Shown here piece by piece: positions 19,072 to 28,243 of a stretch of DNA of 64,000 bases. Both the position numbers and the translations under genes were made by a program. The stretch lies in NCBI RefSeq assembly GCF_003185915.1, contig NZ_QHLZ01000006.1, positions 124,001 to 188,000 on the forward strand, given 5' to 3'. Every line of letters begins with the position of its first letter. Position 1 is the stretch's first letter. The notes under the pieces are model-generated. The model saw only the letters and a program-made list of their open reading frames with translations, had not been told where the DNA came from and did no database searches. The DNA is from Arthrobacter psychrochitiniphilus (lineage in GTDB: Bacteria > Actinomycetota > Actinomycetes > Actinomycetales > Micrococcaceae).

Positions 19072-19617
19072 ATGGATGATCAAAAGGCCAACGGCCTCCA
19101 GAACACCGCGGCGGCCCGATTCATCCGGGAGGCCGCGGCAGTTGCTCCTCCGGGTCACCTGGGGCGCAACCGTGACCCCGGCGATGCTTGGGTTGAAGGA
19201 GAAGCTGGCAAATTCTGGGGCCGCTTCGGTTCTGCCGGTCTTTTGGTGTTCGACGCCGGACGTGGAGTCCTGCTCCAACACCGGGCCCTCTGGTCTCACC
19301 ATGGCGGCACGTGGGGGCTTCCCGGAGGAGCTCTCCATCAGGGTGAAGCTGCCGCGGATGGTGCCCTACGTGAGGCGTGGGAAGAAGCAGGCGTCCCCTC
19401 ATCCAAGGTGGAGTTGATATTCACCTCGGTCTACGACGTTGGGTACTGGAGTTACACCACCGTTGCGGTCAACGCCGTGGAACCTTTCGAAGCCGTCATT
19501 AGTGACCCCGAAAGCCTGGCCCTGGAATGGGTGCCGCTCCATGAGGTCGCAGCCCGCCAGCTGCACCCGGGGTTCGGGGCGGCGTGGCCGGCGCTGCGGC
19601 GTCGTCTAGAGAATTGA
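19072..19617 (+). CDS. Nudix hydrolase
   Basis: About 181 residues if started at ATG 19072; earlier in-frame starts (GTG 19063, ATG 19042, TTG 19027) have no better ribosome site. The Nudix box is complete: G-x5-E-x7-REAWEEAGV in the stretch 19323-19392 (GGALHQGE...LREAWEEAGV). Such enzymes hydrolyse nucleoside diphosphates linked to another group; the substrate cannot be read from sequence. It could be a house-cleaning enzyme acting on damaged nucleotides. Confidence 0.88.
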   Translation: MDDQKANGLQNTAAARFIREAAAVAPPGHLGRNRDPGDAWVEGEAGKFWGRFGSAGLLVFDAGRGVLLQHRALWSHHGGTWGLPGGALHQGEAAADGALREAWEEAGVPSSKVELIFTSVYDVGYWSYTTVAVNAVEPFEAVISDPESLALEWVPLHEVAARQLHPGFGAAWPALRRRLEN

Positions 19618-19661
19618 GACCGATCAAGAATCGCCCCGACCCAAGCGAGGCGTGAACTGTG

Positions 19662-20609
19662 TTAAGTCCAGAGCACGGTGGCTGGTAAGCGGAGCACTGA
19701 CGGGGCGTCTTGGCTGCCAGCTATCCGGCGTTCAAGCAGCCCGAAGGCTGTTTCTCCGATGAGAAGGCCGTCAACCTGAACCATGGGCTGGGTGGGGTAG
19801 CCGACGACCTCGAGTTCATCGCCAGAGGTGCAGGAGTCCTTCCCCGCGCGCTGTTCCGAATCTCGAAGCTTAATGTGCATGCCGAGGGCCAGATCCCGAG
19901 CATAGGGAATCACGACGCTGACGCCCGTCTCGCGCACCGACTCAGCAATGGCGAAGCCGTCCTCCAGTGACGGGGGATAGGGGCCCAGTATCTCAAGCTT
20001 TGCCGCGCAACTGGCTGCGGTTGCGGACATTTTCGCGATCCGCTGGGCGTTTTGCCAAGAATTCTCGGGGCCACCAACATAGGCAATATGTTGATGCCCG
20101 TTCTCTACCAGGCCCACCATAAGCTCAGCGAACGCGCTGGCCGAATCAACACTGACGGATTCGAACCCGGCCAATTCACGGTCAATCATTACCATGGGGA
20201 CTCGGCTGTTGAGGGACGCCAGAACCTCATCGGCGGTATGCGGGGCAACGAGCAGGATCCCGTCAACCTCTTGTGAGAGACGTTGGTAACGGGCGATGTC
20301 CTCGGGGTTGGTGAGGGGATTGATGTTGATGGTGACTTGAAGCCCGGCCGTTTGTGCCGCTTCCTGGGCGCCGGCAACAATGGGCACGAAGAACACGTTG
20401 GAGATGGTTGGCAGCACGAGTGCAATGATTCCGGTACGGCCACGGGCTAGGCCCTGGGCCGCACGGTTGGGTACAAAGCCCAGTTGCTGTGCCGCTGCCA
20501 CAACCCGTTGAAGGGTTGCTGGGGCCACGAGCTCGGGACGTGCCAGGGCGCGGGAAGCGGTTGATTTAGAGACGCCGGCCAGCACAGCAACGTCGTTGAG
20601 CGTTTTCAT
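19662..20609 (-). CDS. LacI family transcriptional regulator
   Basis: 315 residues. The N-terminal HTH reads LNDVAVLAGVSKSTASRAL, followed by the hinge segment AAQGLARGRTG and a periplasmic-binding-type effector domain. It is divergent from the ABC transporter-deaminase operon, and two overlapping operator-like AACCGGTT sites lie in the shared 175-bp promoter region. It is therefore probably the local, ligand-relieved repressor of that operon and perhaps of itself. The ligand is likely the transported compound or its product. Confidence 0.92.
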   Translation of the reverse strand: MKTLNDVAVLAGVSKSTASRALARPELVAPATLQRVVAAAQQLGFVPNRAAQGLARGRTGIIALVLPTISNVFFVPIVAGAQEAAQTAGLQVTININPLTNPEDIARYQRLSQEVDGILLVAPHTADEVLASLNSRVPMVMIDRELAGFESVSVDSASAFAELMVGLVENGHQHIAYVGGPENSWQNAQRIAKMSATAASCAAKLEILGPYPPSLEDGFAIAESVRETGVSVVIPYARDLALGMHIKLRDSEQRAGKDSCTSGDELEVVGYPTQPMVQVDGLLIGETAFGLLERRIAGSQDAPSVLRLPATVLWT

Positions 20610-20692
20610 AGCAGGACCCTCGTGGCAGGACTTTCATAATGTGGCATCCCCCTGACAGTAGTCGAAGAAAATGATTTGCTTCAATTTGTAAT

Positions 20693-20716
20693 GAAACCGG
20701 TTGTGGGACCGGTTGC
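20693..20716. promoter_or_regulatory. paired LacI-type operators
   Basis: GAAACCGGTTG (centre 20698/20699) and GACCGGTTGC (centre 20710/20711) carry the central CCGG typical of LacI-family operators, spaced 12 bp apart, about 70-90 bp before the permease gene. Confidence 0.65.
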
Positions 20717-20784
20717 GGGTACTATGTCCTGAGGTGCTTTTACAGAACCACCGCTTCCAACCTTCCCCTGAGACAAGGACTCCC

Positions 20785-21606
20785 ATGCGCGGAAACAGGA
20801 TTGTGTTCCTGATCGTGCCCGGACTGATTGTGCTTCTTGGCGGTTTCCTCATACCTGCCGTGGTGATGCTTGTTTCACCGCCACGGACGGAATTCGGCGA
20901 CATCCTGGCACGTCTGGGCACCATGCTTACCAACAGCTATGACCTGGCGATCATTGGACGTACCGTTGTCCTGGGTCTGATTGTCATGATCATTTCCGTT
21001 GTGATTGGATTTCCGATTGCCTACATGCTGGCGCGCTCCACATCGCGCTGGGTCGGCATGCTGCTGGCGTTGGCCATCTTCCCGCTCCTGCTTTCGAACG
21101 TTGTTCGTACCTTTGGCTGGCTTGTGGTGCTGGGCAAGGAAGGCGCCATCGGTCAGCTACTGACCTCCTTGCACATTGTGGATGAGGCGCCGCAGTTGCT
21201 CTACACACCTCTTGCCATAGTTTTGGGTCTGCTCCAGCTCTTCCTGCCGTTGGCCATCATTTCCTGCTACTCAGCTGTGGCCCAGGTGAACCCCGCCCTG
21301 GATGAAGCTGCCCGTGGTCTTGGCGCCAACCGGACCCAAACATTCTGGACAGTAGTAGTGCCACTGTCCTGGCCCGGCATTGTTGTAGCCTGCACCTTGG
21401 TCTTCGCCGGGTCCGTCACCGCCTACACCACCCCCTATTTGCTGGGTGGATCACGGCAGCGGATGCTCTCAACCCAGCTCTACAACTATGCGAACGGAAC
21501 CATTGATTGGGCGGCCGCCAGCGCCACCGCCATCATCATGACAGTGCTGGTTTTCGGTGTTTCGGCCATCTCCACCCTCATGGGACGGAAGGCACGGACC
21601 TCATGA
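20785..21606 (+). CDS. ABC transporter permease (PotB-like)
   Basis: 273 residues from ATG 20785 after ACAAGGAC; the frame is open from 20701 but the extra part is not protein-like. Six hydrophobic segments are visible, the first at about residues 9-30. The EAA loop reads DEAARGLGANRTQTFWTVVVPLS (EAARGLGA at about residue 174), which docks the ATPase. It forms the membrane channel with the next gene product. The family includes spermidine/putrescine, iron(III) and phosphonate importers, so substrate is not fixed by this protein. Confidence 0.92.
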   Translation: MRGNRIVFLIVPGLIVLLGGFLIPAVVMLVSPPRTEFGDILARLGTMLTNSYDLAIIGRTVVLGLIVMIISVVIGFPIAYMLARSTSRWVGMLLALAIFPLLLSNVVRTFGWLVVLGKEGAIGQLLTSLHIVDEAPQLLYTPLAIVLGLLQLFLPLAIISCYSAVAQVNPALDEAARGLGANRTQTFWTVVVPLSWPGIVVACTLVFAGSVTAYTTPYLLGGSRQRMLSTQLYNYANGTIDWAAASATAIIMTVLVFGVSAISTLMGRKARTS

Positions 21607-22397
21607 ACAATCGTCACCCCATAGCCGCGTCACTGGCCGTCCTTGGCTACATCGTCATGATCGTGCCGTTGTTCTTCGTTGTTATCACGGCATTCACCGA
21701 CGGCTCTACGCTGAAGTTCCCACCTAGCGGATTCTCTTTGCGCTGGTTCGAAGCAGCGTTCAAGTACCAGCCATTCATGACATCGCTGGTATCCAGCCTT
21801 GAATTGGCGGTCCTTGCGGCGCTCTTCTCGCTTCTGCTGGGTGTGCCCGTTGCCTTGGCCATCAGCCGTGGAAAGATTCCCGGAAAAGGATTGCTGGAGG
21901 GATTGTTCCTCTCGCCGCTGATTGTGCCCGAGTTGGTGGTTGGTCTTGCCCTCTACCAGCAGTTGATGATTGGCCTTGGCCTGAACAACTTCACCACTTT
22001 GCTGATTGGTCACACCGTTTTGCTCTTCCCTTATGCGGTTCGAGTCACTGGCGCGTCGCTGGCACTCATGGACCCGCATATTGAAGAAGCCGCACGTGGC
22101 CTGGGAGCCTCACCCCTGCGCACATTCTTCACCGTGACATTTCCGCTCCTGCGTCCCGGGCTGTTTTCCGCGGGGCTGCTGAGTTTTGTCACCTCATTCA
22201 ACAATGTTCCGCTCTCACTGCTTTTGCAGAATCGTGACTTCCGTACCCTGCCTGTGACGATGCTGGACTACGTCCAGCAAAACTATGACCCGATCGTGGC
22301 CGCAATGAGCGTGCTGATACTACTTGGAACCATCTTGATTGCCGTAGTGGCTGAGCGAACCGTTGGATTCGCCAAGATTTTTGGAGGCATCAACTAA
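21603..22397 (+). CDS. ABC transporter permease (PotC-like)
   Basis: 264 residues from ATG 21603, overlapping the preceding stop as ATGA. Six hydrophobic segments and the EAA loop EEAARGLGASPLRTFF mark the second permease of a PotBC-type importer. Its TAA shares a base with the ATG of the ATPase gene, so the three membrane components are translationally coupled. Confidence 0.92.
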   Translation: MNNRHPIAASLAVLGYIVMIVPLFFVVITAFTDGSTLKFPPSGFSLRWFEAAFKYQPFMTSLVSSLELAVLAALFSLLLGVPVALAISRGKIPGKGLLEGLFLSPLIVPELVVGLALYQQLMIGLGLNNFTTLLIGHTVLLFPYAVRVTGASLALMDPHIEEAARGLGASPLRTFFTVTFPLLRPGLFSAGLLSFVTSFNNVPLSLLLQNRDFRTLPVTMLDYVQQNYDPIVAAMSVLILLGTILIAVVAERTVGFAKIFGGIN

Positions 22398-23398
22398 TGA
22401 GTAATGCAGCAGAATTTCAAAACGTCCGGGTCAGCTTCGACGACTTCGTGGCCGTGGACGGCATTGACCTGAGTATTCCAGCGGGTAAGTTCACCACACT
22501 TCTAGGCCCCAGTGGTTGCGGAAAGACCACGTCCTTGCGGATGCTGGCCGGCTACCAGCGCCTGGACAGCGGAAAGATCCTGATCGACGGCGAAGACAGC
22601 ACAAACACGCCGCCGGAAAAGCGCAATCTTGGCATGGTGTTCCAGTCCTATGCGCTGTTCCCGCACATGAGTATTTCCGAGAATGTTGAGTACGGCCTGA
22701 AGCTGCGCCGCGTGGAGAAATCCGAGCGCCGCCGTCGTGCTGCTGAGGCTTTGGAGATGGTGGGACTGGCGTCTCAGGCCGCCAAGCGTCCCAAGCAGCT
22801 CTCAGGAGGTCAGCAGCAGCGGGTGGCGATTGCCCGTGCTGTGGCTATCCGGCCCAAGCTCCTGCTTCTGGATGAACCTCTGTCCAACCTTGATGCCCGG
22901 CTGCGTATTCAGATGCGCAGCGAACTGCGCAGAATCCAGCGCGAAACCGGTCTCAGTGTTGTTCTGGTGACACATGATCAGGATGAAGCACTGGAAATGA
23001 GCGACCAGATGGTTGTCATGAGCCAGGGCAGGGTCCAGCAACAAGGCGCCCCAACGGAAGTTTTCCCGCGTCCGGCGAACCGATTCGTCGCCGAATTCAT
23101 GGGCTATGAAAACTTCATCAGCACTTCCGAAGGCAAGCAGCTGACGATCCGCCCCGAACATCTGGCGTTGGTGGAGGAGGCCGGGGCGGCAGGCGAGGGC
23201 ATGCTGCTGGATGCCTCACTGACCGGCATTGCCTACCGCGGCGTGGACTGCCTGCTCACGGTGCAGACTTCATCGCTCTCCGGAGAGCCCACCACCCTGA
23301 TTGCCAACGTGCGCGCCGAGCAAGCCTCAGGCCTGAGCGCCGGAGATCAGATTAAATTCTTTGCCCCGTCACACAACTTGGTAACGCTCGCCAACTAG
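22397..23398 (+). CDS. ABC transporter ATP-binding protein (PotA-like)
   Basis: 333 residues. Walker A is GPSGCGKTT, the signature is LSGGQQQRVAIARA, Walker B is LLLLDEPLSNLD and the switch His follows in VTHDQDEALEMSD. A C-terminal TOBE-like domain (about residues 245-333) is present, as in PotA/FbpC ATPases. It powers import through the two upstream permeases. Starts at ATG 22397, one base overlapping the previous stop. Confidence 0.94.
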   Translation: MSNAAEFQNVRVSFDDFVAVDGIDLSIPAGKFTTLLGPSGCGKTTSLRMLAGYQRLDSGKILIDGEDSTNTPPEKRNLGMVFQSYALFPHMSISENVEYGLKLRRVEKSERRRRAAEALEMVGLASQAAKRPKQLSGGQQQRVAIARAVAIRPKLLLLDEPLSNLDARLRIQMRSELRRIQRETGLSVVLVTHDQDEALEMSDQMVVMSQGRVQQQGAPTEVFPRPANRFVAEFMGYENFISTSEGKQLTIRPEHLALVEEAGAAGEGMLLDASLTGIAYRGVDCLLTVQTSSLSGEPTTLIANVRAEQASGLSAGDQIKFFAPSHNLVTLAN

Positions 23399-23438
23399 GC
23401 GCTGCGTTTGCTACTTCATCCCTCTGAAAGGAAACTTC

Positions 23439-24512
23439 ATGACCATCACGTTCACCAGGCGCGCACTGGCTGTCGGCAGTGTGCTCGCAGCCACGGCGCT
23501 TGCCGTCTCAGCCTGCAGTTCCACTGAAACGCCCCAGAATTCCAGCGACACAATAGTTGTCAGCACCTTCCCCTTCGGCGTCGATCAGATGACCGAGGCA
23601 ATCTTCGATCCATTTACCAAGGCCACCGGCATCAAGGTCAAGGTTGATACGGGCTCGAATGCGGACCGCCTGTCCCGCTTGCAGCTCGAGGGTGACAAGT
23701 CCGGAATCGACGTCATGATGATCTCCGATACTTTCGCTGCCTTGGGAGACAAGGACGGCCTCTTCCAGAAGGTTGATGCGGCCAAGATTCCAGAATTGGC
23801 CAACATTGCAGAGTTTGCCAAGGATGATTCCTACACCGGGCCGGCATACTCTTACCAGCTCAACGGGGTGCTTTTCAACAAAGACAAGGTTTCTGCCAAG
23901 GAAGCTGCCTCGTGGGATCTTTTCAGCGACGCCTCCTTGAAGGGACGCCTTGCGCTTCCCAACTATGCCGTCACCTCCGGTCCGCTGACAGTTGCCGGTG
24001 TTGCGCAGACCTTCGGCAAGGGTGCCACAGACGTTGATACGGCGTTCACGAAGATGCATGCATGGTCACCGAACATCCTGCAGTTCTACAGCTCCACCAC
24101 TGAATTTACGAACCTGCTCACGCAGGGTGAAATTTATGCCGGTGTGGCGTTGAACGGATTTGCCACTCCGCTGGTCAAGAGCGATGACCAGTTCGCCTGG
24201 ACCGCACCGGAGAAGGGCCGCTACATGGCGACCAACCGTGCCATGATTCCCACAGGCGCCACAAACGTTGATGGCGCCAACAAGTTCATCAACTTCCTGC
24301 TCTCACAGGCAACGCAGCAATCAAGCGCCGAAATTGTGGGCGATCTGCCGGTGAACTTGAGCGCCAAACTGCCCCAGGACTTGAGCGCCGTTGTTGGGGA
24401 TATTGCCAAAGACCCCAGTGCCCACGGGTACAAGACCATCAGCCCGGCTGACTTCCTGCCCAATCGCAACGAATGGACAGAGCGCTTCAACCGCGAGGTT
24501 ATTGGCCAGTGA
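23439..24512 (+). CDS. ABC transporter substrate-binding lipoprotein (PotD-like)
   Basis: 357 residues. The N-terminus is a lipoprotein signal peptide: positively charged TRRALA, a hydrophobic core and the lipobox VSAC with the modified Cys at residue 26. The mature part is a type II periplasmic-binding fold like the polyamine/iron SBP_bac_8 group. It captures the substrate outside the membrane for the upstream permeases. GAAAGGAAAC precedes ATG 23439. Its stop overlaps the start of the deaminase-like gene, implying that uptake and hydrolysis are linked. Confidence 0.9.
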   Translation: MTITFTRRALAVGSVLAATALAVSACSSTETPQNSSDTIVVSTFPFGVDQMTEAIFDPFTKATGIKVKVDTGSNADRLSRLQLEGDKSGIDVMMISDTFAALGDKDGLFQKVDAAKIPELANIAEFAKDDSYTGPAYSYQLNGVLFNKDKVSAKEAASWDLFSDASLKGRLALPNYAVTSGPLTVAGVAQTFGKGATDVDTAFTKMHAWSPNILQFYSSTTEFTNLLTQGEIYAGVALNGFATPLVKSDDQFAWTAPEKGRYMATNRAMIPTGATNVDGANKFINFLLSQATQQSSAEIVGDLPVNLSAKLPQDLSAVVGDIAKDPSAHGYKTISPADFLPNRNEWTERFNREVIGQ

Positions 24513-25627
24513 GCCGGGGCGAAGCTGCCGTAACGGCAACCACACTAGATCTGGATAGTTACCTATTGCAGTTGCCCAAGGTGGATCTTCACTGTCACCT
24601 CTTGGGCACCGTGCAAGCTAAAACCTTTGGTGAGCTGGCGCGCCGCGCCGGCCTAGAACTTCCTGAGTCACCCGAGACCATCTTTGCATCAATCAATTCT
24701 TTTCCTCCGGACCCGGAGCTTTATCGCAACACTCGTATCCCGATGCCTACCGGTTTGAGCGATATCGAGCCGGAAAACTCATACTCCTTGTTCAAGGTTT
24801 CCGAATGGGTTCGTGAAGTGGTGCGCACCGAAGAAGACCTCACACGTATTACGTATGAGGCATTCGAGGAAGCCCACAAATACGGGACCTGGCACCTGGA
24901 AATGTCCTTTGATGAACTCCCGGAACACTTTGTTGAAATTGGCTACGACCGCTACGTCGACGCCATGGCGCAGGGAATCCGCAAGGCCGAGAAGGACTTC
25001 GGAATGACGGGCTGCTTACTGGCCGCGATCGACCGCAGCCGCTCGGGCGAGGAAGCCTTGGCGTGGGTTCAGACCGTAACCGGGTATCCGCATGAGTACG
25101 TGGCGGGCATTGGCCTGGATAACTTGGAAAACTCCGGCGCACCCGAGAAGTTCGTGGCTGCTTATGCCTTGGCGGGACAATTTGGGTTGAAGAAGACTGC
25201 TCACACATCAGAGCATGTACCTTCAGCCCAGAACGCCATCACGTGCATCGAGGATCTGCAGTGCGATCGACTGGATCACGGCTACTTCATCCTAGAAGAT
25301 GACGATGTCATTGCCCAGGTAAAGGAATCCGGGATCGCGTTGTCCTGTGCCTCCACTACGAGCCGCCGTTCATGGCGTCCCTGGCGAACAGATTCCATCC
25401 TTGCCATGCTCGACGCCGGACTGAACGTGCTGGTGGCCTCCGACGATCCGGGCATGTTCCCCACAACGTTGGTCAACGAGTACAGGATTCTTGCCGAGCG
25501 CGGAGTGAGCAAGCAAAAGCTCACCGAGATGGCCCGGGCAGGTTTCGAAGCCAGCTGGCTCAGCGAGCCCGAAAAGGCTGCTGTGCTTGTCCGTTTTGAC
25601 GAGCACGTTGCCGGTCTCAACGCCTAA
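24509..25627 (+). CDS. adenosine-deaminase-like amidohydrolase
   Basis: 372 residues from GTG 24509, overlapping the binding-protein stop as GTGA. ADA-superfamily metal and catalytic positions are kept: HxH in KVDLHCHLLGT, His and Glu in KTAHTSEH (the usual HAGE), His in RLDHGYF (usual RxGHG) and Asp-Asp in VASDDPGMF. The segments around the substrate differ from true adenosine deaminase: CPxSN is replaced by SCASTTSRR. It probably removes an amino group from a purine-like or other amino-heterocycle imported by the coupled ABC system. Annotating it simply as adenosine deaminase would overstate the evidence. Confidence 0.8.
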   Translation: MSRGEAAVTATTLDLDSYLLQLPKVDLHCHLLGTVQAKTFGELARRAGLELPESPETIFASINSFPPDPELYRNTRIPMPTGLSDIEPENSYSLFKVSEWVREVVRTEEDLTRITYEAFEEAHKYGTWHLEMSFDELPEHFVEIGYDRYVDAMAQGIRKAEKDFGMTGCLLAAIDRSRSGEEALAWVQTVTGYPHEYVAGIGLDNLENSGAPEKFVAAYALAGQFGLKKTAHTSEHVPSAQNAITCIEDLQCDRLDHGYFILEDDDVIAQVKESGIALSCASTTSRRSWRPWRTDSILAMLDAGLNVLVASDDPGMFPTTLVNEYRILAERGVSKQKLTEMARAGFEASWLSEPEKAAVLVRFDEHVAGLNA

Positions 25628-25639
25628 AGGAAAATCTGG

Positions 25640-25677
25640 AAGGGCCGCCGCTGGTTTAACGACTGGTGGCGGTCCTT
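25640..25677 (+). terminator. terminator of the ABC-deaminase operon
   Basis: 12-bp stem with two G-U pairs, AAGGGCCGCCGC (25640-25651) with GTGGCGGTCCTT (25666-25677), 14-nt loop, followed by TTCTTTAAC. Confidence 0.8.
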
Positions 25678-25713
25678 TTCTTTAACGTGCCGGAGCCGCT
25701 GCGGGCTTGAACT

Positions 25714-26307
25714 CTAGGGGTGCTCCAGCAGTGCCACGAGAAAGTCCGCGTCCGGTGTCAAGGTGTGCAGTTGCCAGGTGGCGAAACGGCCCGCCACAGA
25801 CAGCCCCGAATCCTGCACATCGAGGAAGAAATTATCAAAGTCATAGCCCCGTCCCGCCCCGAAGCCCACCAAGGCGCGGCCACCCGGCGCCAGGTGTTCG
25901 CGGAAACGGGTGAGTACGGATCGGGCAGTGCCGGGGGCCAGGAACGGCATGACATTGCCGGCGCATACGATCACATCGAATTTTTCCCCGGGCACGGAGA
26001 GGGCGGCGAGATCGCCCAGCCTCCAATCAACGTCAGGGTAGTCAGTGCGTGCGGCCTCGATGAGTTCACCGTCAATATCCACGCCGATCACCTGGTGCCC
26101 GAGCCGGGCTAGCTCCCCACCCACGCGGCCCGTGCCGCATCCTGCATCCAGGATCCGGGCTGAGCGGCCCGCAAGTGCGTCAACCAGTCTGCTCTCGCCA
26201 TCCAGGTCAACCCCGTCTGCGCGCATTCCCGCGAAACGGGCAATAAACCAGGCCGAATGGCCGGGATTTTCCCGCTTCTTTGCTTCCCATAAATTCTCGC
26301 TGTCCAT
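25714..26307 (-). CDS. class I SAM-dependent methyltransferase
   Basis: 197 residues. The SAM-binding motif ILDAGCGTGRVGGELA lies near residue 53, an acidic motif II GVDID follows about 20 residues later, and VIVCAGNVMPF is motif IV. This is a small stand-alone methyltransferase of the type 11/25 class; the acceptor molecule is unknown. It is downstream of the acyl-CoA synthetase on the same strand, 97 bp away, and might share its transcript. Confidence 0.85.
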   Translation of the reverse strand: MDSENLWEAKKRENPGHSAWFIARFAGMRADGVDLDGESRLVDALAGRSARILDAGCGTGRVGGELARLGHQVIGVDIDGELIEAARTDYPDVDWRLGDLAALSVPGEKFDVIVCAGNVMPFLAPGTARSVLTRFREHLAPGGRALVGFGAGRGYDFDNFFLDVQDSGLSVAGRFATWQLHTLTPDADFLVALLEHP

Positions 26308-26404
26308 GAACCAAGGCTACAACCGTCTAGGCCATGCCTCTGCCTATGCCTCTGCGTCTCTACGTTGGCTCGTTGAGGCGGCCGGGCGGCTCCCGCCAGC
26401 CTGC

Positions 26405-28036
26405 CTACTCCAGCCCCAGGATCGCCACGGTCCGCTCGCGCATGTCCATCTTGCGCACCTTTCCGGTGACCGTCATGGGGAACTCATCCACCACCAGCAC
26501 ATAGCGGGGCACCTTGTGCCGGGACAGATTCCCCTTGCAGTAGGCGGCCACGGCGGCCGCATCCAAGGGCACAGTACCGGGCTTCATGAGCAGCCACGCG
26601 CACAGTTCCTCGCCGTACTCCGGATCCGGCACCCCAATGACCTGCACGTCGGCAATGTCCGGGTGGTGGTACAGGAACTCCTCAATCTCGCGCGGGTAGA
26701 GGTTTTCGCCGCCGCGGATCACCATATCCTTGATGCGGCCCACTATGTTGACGTAGCCGTCGGGGTACATCACGGCAAGGTCCCCGGTGTGCATCCACTG
26801 CTCGGCGTCAACGGCGGACGCAGTCTTCTCCGAATCGTTCCAGTAGCCGAGCATGACCGAATAGCCGCGGGTGCAGAACTCACCTGGCGTTCCGCGCGGG
26901 ACGCTCTCCCCGGTGGCGGGGTCCACGATCTTGACCTCAAGGTGAGGGTGCACCCGGCCCACTGTCTCGGTTCGGTGGGCCACGTCGTCGTCCATGAGGG
27001 TCTGCATGGATACGGGGGAGGTCTCCGTCATGCCGTACGCAATGGAGACTGCTGACATGTTCATCTGCGTCATGGCGGACTTCATGACCTCCACGGGGCA
27101 GGGCGAGCCGGCCATGATCCCGGTGCGCAGTGAGGAAAGGTCGTAACTGGCAAAGTTGGGTAGGTTCAGTTCGGCGATGAACATGGTGGGCACCCCGTAG
27201 AGTGCGGTGCAGCGCTCCTGCTGCACTGCGGCCAAGGTTGCTGCGGCGTCAAAGGCCGGGGCCGGAATGACGATCGCGGCCCCGTGCGTGGTGGAGCCCA
27301 GATTACCCATGACCATGCCGAAGCAGTGGTAGAAGGGCACAGGCACACACAATCTATCCGCCTCCGTGAAGCCGATGGTCTCCGTCACGAAATAGCCGTT
27401 GTTGAGGATATTACGGTGGCTGAGCGTGGCGCCCTTAGGGTAGCCGGTGGTGCCGGAGGTGTACTGGATGTTGATGGGGTCGGTGGGCTCAAGTTCAGCC
27501 ATGGCACGTTCGACAGCGTTACTTGGCTGGGATTGACCGCCCGCCACCAGCGTGTTCCAGGACGGCGTGCCAATGTAGACAGCGGCCTTCAAACCGGGAC
27601 ACTCCGGGGTGATCTGCTCGATCATGGCCTGATATTCAGAACCCTTGAAGTGTGGCAGGGCAACAATCATGGACATGCCGGACTGCAAGATGGCATACCG
27701 CAGCTCGTGGACCCGGTAGGACGGGTTGACGTTAACTAAGATGGCGCCGATCTTCGCCGTGGCATATTGCAAGATCACCCATTCGGGGACGTTGGGGGCC
27801 CAGATACCCACCCTGTGGCCCTTGGCTACTCCTGCGGTGAGCAATCCGCGGGCCAGGGCATCGACGTCGTCGTTCAGCTGCCCATAAGTCCACCGCCGCC
27901 CCGAGGGTTTATCGATCAAGGCATCGCGCTGAGCGAAGCGTGCGGCCGTAGCCTGGAAGTTAGCGCCGATGGTGCCTTCCAGAAGCGGAATGTTGGTGCT
28001 GCCGGTGGTGTGCGAGAGCTGAACATCGTAGGTCAT
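26405..28036 (-). CDS. acyl-CoA synthetase (AMP-binding, FadD-type)
   Basis: 543 residues. The adenylate-forming P-loop reads YTSGTTGYPKGATLSH, followed by YGMTETSPVS, HTGDLAVMYPDGYVNIVGR and RIKDMVIRGGENLYPREIE. The C-terminal Lys is in MTVTGKVRKMD. It activates a carboxylic acid, most likely a medium-chain fatty acid, to its CoA thioester. The 207-bp upstream region is AT-rich, with TTAATGTGCACTAAC and similar stretches that may hold its promoter. Confidence 0.92.
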   Translation of the reverse strand: MTYDVQLSHTTGSTNIPLLEGTIGANFQATAARFAQRDALIDKPSGRRWTYGQLNDDVDALARGLLTAGVAKGHRVGIWAPNVPEWVILQYATAKIGAILVNVNPSYRVHELRYAILQSGMSMIVALPHFKGSEYQAMIEQITPECPGLKAAVYIGTPSWNTLVAGGQSQPSNAVERAMAELEPTDPINIQYTSGTTGYPKGATLSHRNILNNGYFVTETIGFTEADRLCVPVPFYHCFGMVMGNLGSTTHGAAIVIPAPAFDAAATLAAVQQERCTALYGVPTMFIAELNLPNFASYDLSSLRTGIMAGSPCPVEVMKSAMTQMNMSAVSIAYGMTETSPVSMQTLMDDDVAHRTETVGRVHPHLEVKIVDPATGESVPRGTPGEFCTRGYSVMLGYWNDSEKTASAVDAEQWMHTGDLAVMYPDGYVNIVGRIKDMVIRGGENLYPREIEEFLYHHPDIADVQVIGVPDPEYGEELCAWLLMKPGTVPLDAAAVAAYCKGNLSRHKVPRYVLVVDEFPMTVTGKVRKMDMRERTVAILGLE

Positions 28037-28163
28037 GTGATGATGCTAATACTCCACCGGGTTAATGTGCACTAACTCACACTTTATGATGTGTGGCGTT
28101 TCATGCCCTCGTGAGCCGTGTTTGAGCGGGCAGATCCCTGCTTGAGCGGACTTAGCGAAGCGC

Positions 28164-28192
28164 TTGGCTATGAGATAAGCTAGGGGTAATAG
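28164..28192 (+). promoter_or_regulatory. candidate promoter of the VTT/DedA-like gene
   Basis: TTGGCT (28164-28169) and TAATAG (28187-28192) are spaced by 17 bp and lie about 50 bp before the ATG at 28244. Confidence 0.45.
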
Positions 28193-28243
28193 CGCAGGAT
28201 TCTGTAGCTATATTATTAGCACTTAGAGGGGTAGCCCACGCTC

